Assembly (NCBI GenBank): GCA_039654915.1
Contig: CM077594.1
Location: 45,585,001 to 45,649,000 of the forward strand
DNA length: 64,000 nucleotides
Origin: Aquilaria yunnanensis
Lineage: Eukaryota; Streptophyta; Magnoliopsida; Malvales; Thymelaeaceae
Direction of reading: 5' to 3'
Both the position numbers and the translations under genes were made by a program. Positions within the stretch are counted from its first letter, which is position 1. Every line of letters starts with the position of its first letter. A model generated the notes under the pieces. That model saw only the letters and a program-made list of their open reading frames with translations, did no database searches and was not told the origin of the DNA. This document shows positions 11,470 through 21,285 of this stretch, piece after piece.

Positions 11470-13703
11470 GACCATGGGTATTGAGTCTTTATATCCTGCT
11501 TTGTCTCGCATGTGGCCTTGTTCTTTGAATGATTAGACCACTTGACCATGACCATGGGTATCCACTTAGTCTTAGCTTCCTAACTTGTTAGTCAAGGAAT
11601 CTAATTGCACGTTCCGCATACATCAAGTCCTCACTTCCTAGCTCGATAGGAGGGGGTATCACCGATTGCCCGTCAAGTGCATTACATCTCTTTAATACAG
11701 TTAAATGGAACACATTATTTATGTGAGTCAGGCTCAGTGGAAACGCCAATCTATATGCAACTTTGCCAACCCACTCCAGAATCTTATAGTGTCCAATGTA
11801 CCTAGGAGCCAACTTGCCCCTTTGGCTGAATCGTACCACTCCTTTCATTGGTGAGACCTTGAGGAGCACCTTGTCCCTTACTTCAAGGTTCACTTCACAT
11901 CGCTTGACATTGGCATGTGCCTGCTGCCTGCCAATAGTTACCCTTAATCAAGCTTGAATCTGCTTAATCTTGAATGTGCTCTCTTCCACAACCTGTGGAC
12001 CTACTTGGTCCACATCTGCCTTATCAGCCCAGCAATACGGTGTCACGCATCACTAACCATACAAAGCCTCATATAGATCCATCTGAATTGATGCCTGATA
12101 ACTATTGTGATAGGCAAATTTAATAAGTAGAACATGATCATCCCAATCTTTTCTGAAATCTAAGGCACTACTCTGCATCATGTCCTCTAGGGTCTGGATA
12201 GTCTTCTCTGACTGCCCATCTATCTGGGGGTGATAAGCGGTACTCAAGTTTACCTTTTACTCCACTGCCTGTTGATAGGCATTCCAAAACCTAGAGACAA
12301 ACTGTGGATTTTGATCAGATATGATCAAATTTGGCACACCATGAAGTTGAACAATCTCTTTGATATACAGGTTTGCTAACTTTTCTAAAGGATATGTGGT
12401 CTTAATTGGTAAGAAATGGGCACTCTTAATCAACCTATAAATTGTGACCCATATAGCATCATGTTATTTCTTTGTACTTGGCAAACCTACCAAGAAATCC
12501 ATAGTGATTGCCCCATATTTCCCATCTGGAATGGGTAGGCTTTGTGAGGTACCACATGGCTTTTGGTGTTCTTCTTTTACCAGTTGATAGGTAAGGCATT
12601 TAGTCACATGATTCTTAATATCAACCTTGAACCTAGGCCATAAAAATGAGTTCTCAAGTCATGGTACATTTTGGTGACCTTAGGGTGGATACTAAGAGGA
12701 CTACTATGTGCTTCTTGGAGCACTTGCTCTCTCAACCCATTTACACTGGGCACATAGAGTCTTTTCCTAATGAAAAGTAAACCATTCTGATACTCATACC
12801 CTTGTTGGAGGGTTCCATGCTTGGTCTCCCCTAAAAGTTGTCGCATTTCAAGGTTCAACCTCTAGGCCTCTCGGACTCTATCCAGCCATCCTGATTGAAT
12901 TCCCAACTTAAAGATTTGGTCACTTTCCCATCTGGACCAATACCCATATATGGCCATAAAACTTTCAGCGTTAGGATTTCTCACTTCACCCTTGGAGACT
13001 ACAACTGTAGTTACTTCTGGCTGAGGGCGTCAACCATAATATTGCCTTTCCCAGCTATGTACTCAATAGCACAATCATAATCCTTAATGTACTTTATCCA
13101 CCTCATTTGCCTCACCTTCAAATCCTTCTAAGTGAATAGGTACTTAAGGCTCTTATGATCAGTATATATCTAAAAATATCATCCTAATAGATAATGCCTC
13201 CAGAGTTCTAAAACAAAGACTACAAATCCTAGTTCTAGATTGTGTGTCGACTAATTTAGCTCATTTAACCTTAGTTTCCTTCAAACCATAGGCAACTACT
13301 TGCCTATCTTGCAATTAGTACACAACCCAAGCCCGATCCTGATGCATCTATATAAATACCATAGGATTTGCCTGGGTTTGGCACTATTAAGATTTGCACC
13401 ATGGTTAGCCTCCATTTGAGCTCTTGGAAGGCTGCCTCACACTTTTCTGTCCAAACAAATTCTTGTGCCTTATTAGTTAAGGTAGTTAATGGCTTAGCTA
13501 TTTGGGAGAATCCCTTAATGAATCTTTGGTAATAGCCCACTAGACCAAAAAAGCTCCTCACCTCTGTAGGGTTGATGGGTTGTTTCCAGTTCATCACTGC
13601 CTGTACCATCCCTTGGTCCACACTTACCCTTTTGTCACTAATCACATGACCAAGGAAAGGTACCTCCTTTGCCCAAAACTGACACTTAGATAATTTTGCA
13701 TAG
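11470..13703 (-). pseudogene. Tek-G pol remnant: RT end, RNase H, integrase, chromodomain
   Basis: Reading leftwards: 13843-13304 holds the end of RT and the connection (YAKLSKCQFWAKEVPFLGHV, EVRSFFGLVGYYQRFI, then the RNase H opening YGIYIDASGSGLGCVL); only the part left of 13703 is Tek-G. At 12858-12604 is the integrase zinc region, at 12247-12053 the catalytic core end (MSTAYHPQIDGQSEKTIQTL), and at 11893-11588 the C-terminal domain (KLAPRYIGHYKILEWVGKVAY, NNVFHLTVL). After a stop, a shifted frame at about 11575-11470 encodes a chromodomain tail (VKWSNHSKNKATCETKQDI). Stops and frameshifts separate the pieces, so it is dead. Confidence 0.8.
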
Positions 13704-14426
13704 TGATGCTTGGTGACATCTTCATTGTATGACATGCTGGGCATGAGAGGGAGACTTCCAGCAAGATATCTGCAAGACCTTGAAGAATGTGGGTTAGGAG
13801 CTCCATGGAGTGTGCTTCCGGGGGAGAAATCTCCGATGCCCAAGTCAGTATGTGGGAGATAAGCTACTAAGAGGGAAGAGTAGGAAGGAGAGAGTCTCGT
13901 GTGTTTACTTGGGAGCCTCCCAAGAATTTATAGGAGGATAGAAGAATAAGGCCGTTATGCCTAGGCTGAAGAGATCAGGACACATGTTCAGCTGGATCTG
14001 GTCCATACCTTCAGAGAGAGGTATCTCTAGCTAGACGTAGGTAGTTTTGGCCAGAGGTAGGGGCATTGTGCGAGGCTCTTTGTCAAAGATCCCTCAATTT
14101 TATTTTTTGTTTCTCTATAAAACCCCTTCGGGGATCTGATATCCCTTCGGATAAGAATCTTAACCGAGGGTGACTAGAGAAGGCCCTTCGGAAGGGCAGA
14201 CCTATCTTCAGGAGTCATTTCCTTTGTCGAGGATGATAAACATATCTTTTCGAGGTTGGTAATGTACATTCCTGAGGATGGTAAGGAACCTTTTTACTGG
14301 AGTTGATTGTATATGCTTCCAAGGGTGGTATGAAGAATTCTCCTAAGGTTGGTCATATGAATTGCCGAAGGTGGTGCCAGGTCTACCAGTGGGAAGGTTT
14401 TGTGGGTGATAGCCCTTCGCCTTTCA
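13704..14426 (-). repeat. 3' LTR of Tat-E (decayed)
   Basis: On the plus strand it starts TGATGCTTGG and ends near CCTTTCA (an altered GGCTATCA). A minus-strand ATG 32 nt from the LTR end (MSYNEDVTKHH) matches the Gag start of Tat-F. About 720 bp, against 856 bp for the related LTR at 7496-8351, so it has lost sequence. It abuts Tek-G RT sequence at 13703. Confidence 0.7.
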
Positions 14427-14784
14427 CATTCCCTATCTGAAAGAAGCGAAGTTACTTCTTCGGTTCCATCATGTTGTGTAGTATTAATTATCCTATAATA
14501 GGGTCTGGCTAGTTTTGTCGAAGTTACACCTTCGGACTAGGTTTATCATGTCAGGCCAAGATCTTCCAAGGTCATACATATGGTGCTTAAAGTGGTGAAT
14601 TTTTGCCTCCCAGGGTTTTTTGTTTCCTACCAATGAATGGTCGATAGGCCTGTTGCCTTGTTTTGTGCGCCACCTAGACTTGGCATCTGGAGCGACGTGC
14701 CTTCATTTTTCATGGTTGGTAACACGTGTCACTGGATCATGGGCCAGCTTTATTGTGAGTTACACTGGGCATGTCTCTTCAACT
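14427..14784 (-). other. Tat-E internal sequence between LTR and Tat-A insertion
   Basis: Starts with a decayed purine tract next to the LTR (minus strand CTTTCAGATAGGGAATG) and contains CTTCGG motifs typical of the region upstream of the Tat antisense promoter. No gene is visible. Its last five bases, CAACT, are the left copy of the Tat-A target duplication. Confidence 0.6.
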
Positions 14785-15659
14785 TGATGGCCATGGGCCT
14801 CATCGTTTAGAGTCATGGTGACTGTTGGAGAGACTTCTAGGAGGAAGAACGCCTGGAGGATGGTGCGCCCAAGGGAGAGTACCTGAGATGCTCAGAAAAA
14901 GTGGGTTAGGAGGCCCCCGGATGTGTTTCCGGGGGGGAGCCTCCGACGCCCAAGTCAGTGGTGGCTGAGAAAGGCAGAGGAAATAGCACAAAGGGCTGAA
15001 GAGTCTCGCCTGGTGATTTTCTCAGAGTCTGGGAGTCAGACCTTTTGCCAACCAACCTCCTGCCAAGTATTTATTACCTGGTATTTATAGGAGTGCCTAG
15101 CCCGTTCAGATCGCGACACGTGTTCGGTCGGATGTTCCCTGAGTTTCTGGGCGTAGGGGACAAATAGGTGGTAGCAGGTTGCCTTGAGCCTTGTGCTGAG
15201 ATGGGCCATGATGTGACCTTGATGGCGTCAGCGTGCCAGAGCGCCTATTGAGGTGGCTTTATGACGTCTGTGAAAGGACGTGTCAGAGGCTTCCTTAAAT
15301 GCTTCCTTAAATGCTCCTGCCGTACTCCCGAAGTCCCTGGGTGAGGTCGTCCTTTGGTACGGACAATGCCTCCTCGGGAAACACGCACCCAGTTCGGGGG
15401 TTCCCAGCTTCAGGGAGTTCTGCCTTCAGGGAGATCATGTTCGGCCCGCAATAGCTGGTGCCTCTTTTTCGAAGGTGATCTGTTCACAACCTTGGGGGGG
15501 CTAGTAGTATCCTCAAGTATCCTGGCGTGCCGGGCTCGGAGCTCTTCGGCTATTTCCCGAGGTGTATGATCTCACCTTTTCTCGGGTAGCGCTAGTTTCT
15601 TCTGGCCATTCTTGTGGCAGGGAGTTCGGCCAGATAGAGGCAATAGACTTTGGCTATCA
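14785..15659 (-). repeat. 3' LTR of Tat-A (875 bp)
   Basis: Direct repeat of 25002-25876. The differences are mostly transitions, plus two single-base indels: a G-run near 14931 and a T near 15300. The terminal TGATGGCC has one change from TGATAGCC. Confidence 0.95.
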
Positions 15660-15678
15660 CATGCCCCCCTTTGGAAAG
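15660..15678 (-). other. Polypurine tract of Tat-A
   Basis: Minus strand reads CTTTCCAAAGGGGGGCATG directly before the 3' LTR start TGATAGCC. Confidence 0.8.
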
Positions 15679-15734
15679 CCGAAGTGAAGACTTCGGTTTT
15701 GCATCTCTTTCCGAGGTTGTTCTTGGGAGTCTCT

Positions 15735-15905
15735 TAGGAAGCTCAACCTGTTCCGAGGATCCACCTCTTGCCTAAAGGTCATGGGCTGTTCGGCCTTGGC
15801 CTGTTCTTTGGTGTCTTCGAGGCGGAGCCTGTGCCGAAGATACACCTCTTGCCCAAAAGTCATGGGCTGTTTGGCCATAGCCTGTCTCTTGGTGTCCTCG
15901 AGGTG
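15735..15905 (-). repeat. 81-bp tandem repeat upstream of the antisense promoter (Tat-A)
   Basis: About two imperfect units, with the CCGAGGAT/CCGAAGAT landmark at 15753 and 15834 and the phrase CATGGGCTGTTTGGCC in each. The homologous 79-bp duplication occurs in Tat-D at about 50920-51105. It lies between the purine tract and the TATA box of the antisense gene, so it may be part of that promoter. Function unknown. Confidence 0.65.
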
Positions 15906-16183
15906 GCCTGCTCTTTGTCTCTGCAGGTCTGATGGCCAAGCGTGTCAGTCTGAGCGATGCGTCCCAGCTTTTTAGGGATGTCAGAAGACGTGCTCCCTTT
16001 TTCCTAGGGATGTCAGGAGACGTGTCCCCGTTTGGCGCGGCGGCTGACACGTGGCGTTTTGCCGTTAAAGGAGAGTTGCGTCGGTTACAGGGGGTGCGCC
16101 TTTTCAGGTGCAGAGGGCAGTTACGGCGATGATTCGCCTCCAAAGGGTACTTATGACGATGTTTCGGTTACCCACCTCTAGCC

Positions 16184-16190
16184 TATAAAT
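16184..16190 (+). promoter_or_regulatory. TATA box of the Tat-A antisense gene
   Basis: GCCTATAAATGG, 253 nt before the ATG at 16443. Tat-D, E and F have a TATA box at the same relative place. Orientation is opposite to gag-pol. Confidence 0.65.
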
Positions 16191-17283
16191 GGCTCGTTCC
16201 ATCATAAGTTCCTTTTTCTTTTTCTTCTGCTCTTCTCTCTGCTTTGCCCCTGTTCTTGCACTTTCTTGCTTTCTGTGGCGGAGCTGCCTTAATCAGAGCT
16301 TTTTCCAGCCAACTTTCACGACAGCGTCCTCAGACTTTGGCAAATCTTTTGGTGGGTTTTTGTTTTCCAGAGTGTTTTGATCTCTCTGTTCTTTGGAGTT
16401 TTTTCTGGAAACTGTTTTCTTGTCTTTTCCAAACTCGTTTTCATGTCTACAATGCCTATCCCTGAGAGCTGGCAGCCTCTTTTAGCCCATCCTTGTTGCA
16501 CCACCCCTGCAAAGTTAGAGAGGTGGAAGAAAAAGTTCTTTCTTCCTTCTTACGCCATTACTAGGCTGCCTCGTTCTAGCCATTATGCTTTTTCAAACCA
16601 TAGTAACGAGATTACCGTTTTCCGAGCCCAGCTGAAGGCTGGACTTCAGTATCCTCCTCCAAAGATGGTTTGCGAGTTCTGCCAATTTCATGGCATTGCT
16701 GTGAACCAGCTTCCCCCGAACTCATTCTGCTATTTTAACGCCTACCTCTGCATGTGTGGCGTGTTCGAGATAGAACCCCATTTTATAATCTTCATGCAGT
16801 ACCACAAGCTCTTTGTGGTCCCGAAGGGTGGCTTCTATTTCATGCTACCTCGGGGATCTGGGAGCAAAAAATTCATGTTCACCTTCGCCACTAAAGACAG
16901 CTGGCGGGGGTGGCAACAGAAGTTCTTCTTCCTGAAGATGGATGAGGCCTGGTCGTACGTCCCGACCAAATGGGCTCAGGGAATACTGAATGTGGATGTC
17001 GTTGATCCGAGGATGCTGCTGACTCCAGAGTTGGCTCTCGTGTTCACGGATTTCGACGCTCGCATTCGGGCTGTCTCTGACTGGACTCCTGAGGTCGCTC
17101 CGCATGCCCTTTACCCTTTTCCTATCAACTAGAAGTTGATGACCGAAGAGGTCCTTCGGGAGCTAAAGGTGGTGAAGGAGCACGAGACTGACCTCAAGAT
17201 GCCAGCTCCTGCCATCGCCGGGAAGGATTCCTGGTTGGTCAAGCTTCTTAAGGAGGAAATTTCTTTCGAAACGCTTGTCGAAA

Positions 17284-17351
17284 GTGAGTTGTCTTCTACT
17301 CCCTTACTATTTTTTCCTCGGACTTACGTTCATATTTCTCTTCTTTTTCAG
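17284..17351 (+). other. Intron 1 of the Tat-A antisense gene
   Basis: 68 bp, donor GTGAGT, T-rich tract and acceptor TTTTTCAG. It splits a codon after its first base, the same phase as in Tat-B and Tat-D. Confidence 0.8.
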
Positions 17352-17762
17352 AGATGGGCGACGGGACTGCCGCCTATTACAAGTCCCTTTTCTCCGGCCA
17401 AGTGGAGAAGGGGGAGCAGACAAAGAAGGCAACTTCCCGAAGGCGGAAGTCTGTTGGTGCTGGTCCTTCGGCTAAATGGGTGAAGAAGACTGTTCTTTCC
17501 TCCCCTTTGGAAAGTATTAGGGAGGAAAGCGAGGACGCTGAGGCCGCTGTCGCTTCGCTGCCTGATCCTTCGACCGAGGTTCCTGCCGCCACCGACGTCC
17601 CTCATACCGACGCCCCTCCCCAAAGTCCTACCCCGTCGCAAGTCCTTCTGGACGCCGTGGTAGAGGCACCTTCTGCCGAGGAGCGGCGCAGGCAGAAGGG
17701 TAAGGGCCTTTCGACCGAGGAGGCTGAGGACTCCGAGGACGTTGTTGCCGAGGTCCCTCTAG

Positions 17763-17849
17763 GTTAGTTGCTTTCAGGACAAGTATGCTTCTTTTTCTTT
17801 TTGTAAATTTTCCTTTGTCTCTGACCCACTTCTCGTTTTCGCCGTGCAC
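17763..17849 (+). other. Intron 2 of the Tat-A antisense gene, acceptor lost
   Basis: 87 bp with donor GTTAGT. By alignment with Tat-D, whose intron 2 is also 87 bp, the acceptor falls at 17847-17849, which reads CAC rather than CAG. Exon 3 resumes in phase with ELTPNWAAEH against EVAAPDWVAKH. Confidence 0.75.
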
Positions 17850-18109
17850 GGGAGTTACTTACCCCGAACTGGGCGGCCGAACACTCGAAGGCGCGGGCCC
17901 TTCGCGACGCCAAAGTCCCGCAAGGGAAGGTTCGCAAAGAGCCTTTCTGGACATTCACGGAGGACATGAACTTGTACTCCGAGGATTGTCCAGAAATGGC
18001 GAAGCAAATTTCGAAGGGGGTGCTCACAGAGGCCTCCTTCAAGGCTATTACGGCGGCCCATCCGGATGATGACACCCTTGCCGCCAAGGTCACCGAGCAC
18101 GCTGCTCAG

Positions 18110-18188
18110 GTATGTTCTTTGCATCTTTTTCCCTCCAATTTTTCCTAAGTGCCTGGCTCTTACTGACCTTGCGTTCATCTTTTTGCAG
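18110..18188 (+). other. Intron 3 of the Tat-A antisense gene
   Basis: 79 bp, donor GTATGT after HAAQ, acceptor TTTTTGCAG before LLGYTGFLRVRV. Phase 0, as in the other copies. Confidence 0.8.
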
Positions 18189-18878
18189 CTGCTGGGATAC
18201 ACCGGCTTTCTCCGAGTTCGGGTGGCCAGGCAGGCGAAGTTTCGAGCTTCGGCCTTAGAGGCCTTAGAGAAGGCGAAGGCCACTCGCTTGGCACTGATCA
18301 CCAAGAACCAGCAGCTGTCAGATGCTGTGAAGGAAGAAGTTGCCGCCCTTCGAGAGGAGTTCCGGAAGGAGAAAGAAGAACTTGAGAAGGATTCCTCCCG
18401 GAAGATTGCTGACCTCGGTGAGCAGATTAATGGAATGCTAGCCGCCAACGAGGAGCTCCTAAAGGATAAGTCAGATTCTGACAAGCTCATACTGGCGCTG
18501 ACAGCTGAGAAAAACATCCTTGCAGCCGAGGTCAAGTCCTTGAAGAAGGATCCGAAGGGGAAGAAGCAGATAAAGGCGCTGGAGGAGGAGATCGTGGATC
18601 TGAAGGAAGAGCTTGATGACCTTGATCTTGACAAGAGAAAGTTTGATCAAATGGCCAAGGTCGCTTTTCAGTACGGCTTCTGCCTTGCTCGGCACCAAGT
18701 CCTCCAGAGGTTCCCGGATCTAGACCTCTCTTTCCTAGAGGCTCTAAACATTCCTGAGGGACCTCGGTGGGAATGGTCCAAGGTCGAACATTTGAACCTT
18801 CCTTCTTCAATTCCAGCACCGAAGGTGGTGGAAAAGGGTGGGCAAGCAAGTGGCTCTCGGGACGCTGCGAACCCTTAG

Positions 18879-19536
18879 GCTATTTTCGGGCCCCTTTTCC
18901 TTCCCTTCGATTTTGTGTTCCTTCTTCTGGCACTTCTTCATTGTAAAGCAGCTTACTCTTTAATGAATACTTTTTGGCTAACTCTTTTCCCAAGTTTCTT
19001 TATTTCCATTGCCCCGAATGCATTTGCTCAAGAGACTTCGGAAAACCTGCGATCAAAGAAACTTTATTACCTTCTCTTGGCCGAGCCTATTTGCTCTGGA
19101 AGCTTTTTTGGAAGGTCTGTAAAATTTGACTAAGTCTTTTTGCAGGTTTTGCATTTCCATTTTGTCCCGAACACGTTTGCTCGAGGGACTTCGGAAAGCA
19201 CTTAGTTAAAATTTTCCTTCTCTTCCTCCTGTCCCGAGCATGTTTGCTCAAGAGACTTAGGAAATCTTTCGAGAGTTTTTTCTGTTTTCCATTTTTCCCT
19301 AGCGTGACGGCTCAAGAGACTTCGGAAAACTGTCTCTGCGCTTATTTTGGCGAGTACTGCTGGGATATTTTTCCATCTTTCCCGAGCGTGATGGCTCAAG
19401 GGACTTCGGAAAGTCATACTTGCGCTTGTGGTGAGCATCTTCACGGAATTCTGTACAATTCTGCACTTAAGAAATTTTCTCAAGACACTTCTGTACTTAG
19501 AATATTCTTCGTACAATGCGATTCCTCCGCTCAACC
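18879..19536. repeat. Convergent 3' spacer of Tat-A with dispersed repeat units
   Basis: 658 bp between the stop of the antisense gene and the stop of pol. It contains five imperfect copies of a module like CCCGAGCATGTTTGCTCAAG followed by AGACTTCGGAAA (near 19012, 19164, 19231, 19309 and 19380) at irregular spacing. The same module is single in Tat-B and a clean 55-bp array in Tat-D. No gene seen. Confidence 0.7.
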
Positions 19537-21237
19537 TTAGGCGTAGAATTTTTTCAAGGCGTCTGAGTGCCAAGTGTTTTTCAATTCTACGCCTTCGGTG
19601 TTGCCAAGCTTGTACACGCCTTTTCGTACTTCACCAAGAACCACATATGGTCCTTCCCAGTTCGCGCGAAGTACTCTGTGGGACGGCCTTCGGGGTGCGA
19701 AGTCAGCCTTTCTGAGAACGAGGTCTCCTTTCTTGATTTCTTTCGGCCTGGCCCGTAAGTTTATAGCCGCGGCTACTCTTTGCTGAAAAGCTTTTCTCCT
19801 CAGCTCGGCTATTTCTCTGTGCTCGCCAACAAGGTCGAGCTTCATTCTTAGGCCGAGGTCGTTTCCACCTTCATCAAATATTTGCACCCGTACTGAAGGT
19901 TGAACTATCTCTATTGGGATAATAGCCTCTGCACCGAAGGCGAGTGAGAAGGGAGTCTCCCCTGTGGCTCTTCGGGGCGTCGTTCGGTAACTCCATAATA
20001 CGCTTTGGAGTTCTCCTGGCCATTTCCCTTTTGCTTCCCCCAGTCTCTTTTTCAGGCCATCTTTTATGGTCCTATTAGATACTTCCACCTGCCCGTTGCT
20101 TTGGGGGTGAGCTACTGGGGTGAAGTGCATTTTTATTCCGAGGTCGCTGATAAATTCCTGGAATCCTTTGTCTATGAATTGGGATCCATTATCAGCCACT
20201 AGTACCCCCGGTATGCCGAATCTGCATACGATGTTCTTCCATACAAACTTTTGCACTTCTTTTGCCGAGATACTTACTAATGGTTCTGCCTCGACCCATT
20301 TGGAGAAATAATCTACTGCTACCACGCAGAATTTCACGCCTCCGAGCGCTGAGGGGAGTGGCCCAATAAGGTCTATGCCCCAGACTGCGAAGGGCCAAGG
20401 ATAGTCAGCCGAGGATACCATTTCCGAGGGTGCCCTCTGGATGTTCGCGTGTTTCTGGCAACTACCACATTTTCGGACGAACTGCCTTGCATCCTTTCTC
20501 AGGGTAGGCCAGAAGTATCCTTGGTGAAGTATCACCGCCGCAAGGGCATCAGTTCCAATATGTGAACCATACATGCCTTCGTGGACCTCTTCAAGGACCA
20601 TTTCAGTATCCTCTTCATCCACGCATCTTTGCAGCGGGTTTGCATATCCCTGTCGGTATAATTCTTCACCAATCAGGAAGAATCGGCCTGAGCGTCTTCG
20701 CAGTTTTGCAGCGTCGCCGGGGTCTTCGGGGAGCACATCTTCTGCGAGGTATCTTTTTATGGGATCTTTCCATCCCTTTCCCGAGGTCGCTATGCTCAGC
20801 ACTGAGATGCTCGGGTGATCTAGCACCTCGGTGTATGTTTTTGACTTCGCCAAGCAATCTGCCTCTGTGTTATTTCGCCGAGGTACATTTTCGATCCGTA
20901 CGGCGTCAAACTCTTGGATGAGCTTTGCTACCAGCTCATGGTATTTTGCCAAGATTGGGTCCTTTTCCCCATAATCTCCTGCCGTCTGCCGAACTACCAG
21001 CTGGGAATCACTGTGGGCCTTTAAGTTTCTCACGCCAATCCTTCTGGCCAAGCGTAATCCCGCTATGAGGGCTTCATACTCTGCCACATTGTTAGTGACG
21101 CTGAAGCTGAACTTAATAGCCTTCTTTACCTCTAGGCCTTCGGGTCCTCTGATAATTACTCCAGCTCCCTGGTGTTCGGATCCCGAGGCTCCGTCAACAT
21201 GTAAGGTCCACTCTGGCTCACCTCCGTTCGGATCCAT
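19537..21237 (-). pseudogene. Tat-A RNase H and integrase part of pol
   Basis: Open for 566 codons, in the same frame as the RT segment and separated from it by a TAA at about 21286 (CAA in Tat-B). RNase H acidic residues are visible at D15 (HVDGASGS), E53 (AEYEAL), D77 (HSDSQL) and D127 (EADCLA). Integrase has the zinc motif H219, H226, C257, C260 and the catalytic triad D289, D349, E385 with the 35-residue spacing between the last two. It ends LKKFYA and has no chromodomain, as expected for Tat. RNase H would remove the RNA template and integrase would insert the cDNA; both would act in the virus-like particle and nucleus. Confidence 0.92.
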
Positions 21238-21285
21238 GTGGCTTTCCTTAGTGCTGGGTACTTCAGCGATAAAGTCTGCCAGTGC

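Larger units (their letters stand above)
8352..13703 (-). mobile_element. Tek-G: 3' half of a degenerate chromovirus (Tekay/Del-like)
   Basis: A minus-strand element with most of a 3' LTR (8352-11419), polypurine tract (11420-11434), chromodomain remnant, integrase, RNase H and the end of RT. Gag, protease and most of RT are missing because Tat-E begins at 13704 in the middle of the RT. The left LTR end is cut at 8352 where Tat-F abuts. Chromodomain and IN C-terminus place it in the chromoviruses; the long LTR suggests Tekay/Del. Confidence 0.75.
16443..18878 (+). pseudogene. Tat-A antisense gene (aORF), four exons, recently broken
   Basis: Runs opposite to gag-pol. Exon 1 is 16443-17283 (the start matching Tat-D is the second ATG, 16452), exon 2 17352-17762, exon 3 17850-18109 and exon 4 18189-18878: about 730 residues. 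The N-terminal domain reads FLPSYAITRLPR, CEFCQFHGIAVNQLPPNSF, FYFMLPRGSGSKKF, DSWRGWQQKFFFLK, like the plant domain databases call a putative gypsy-type transposon protein. The middle is rich in S, P, E and K. Exon 4 is a long coiled coil (about 18230-18660). Damage: TAG at 17130 (TGG in Tat-D), and the intron 2 acceptor is CAC at 17847-17849 instead of CAG. No membrane segment or catalytic motif is visible. Function unknown. Confidence 0.85.

Noticed and set aside
16443..18878. Envelope-like gene
   Set aside because: The extra gene is antisense, has no signal peptide, transmembrane helix or glycoprotein features, and ends in a coiled coil.
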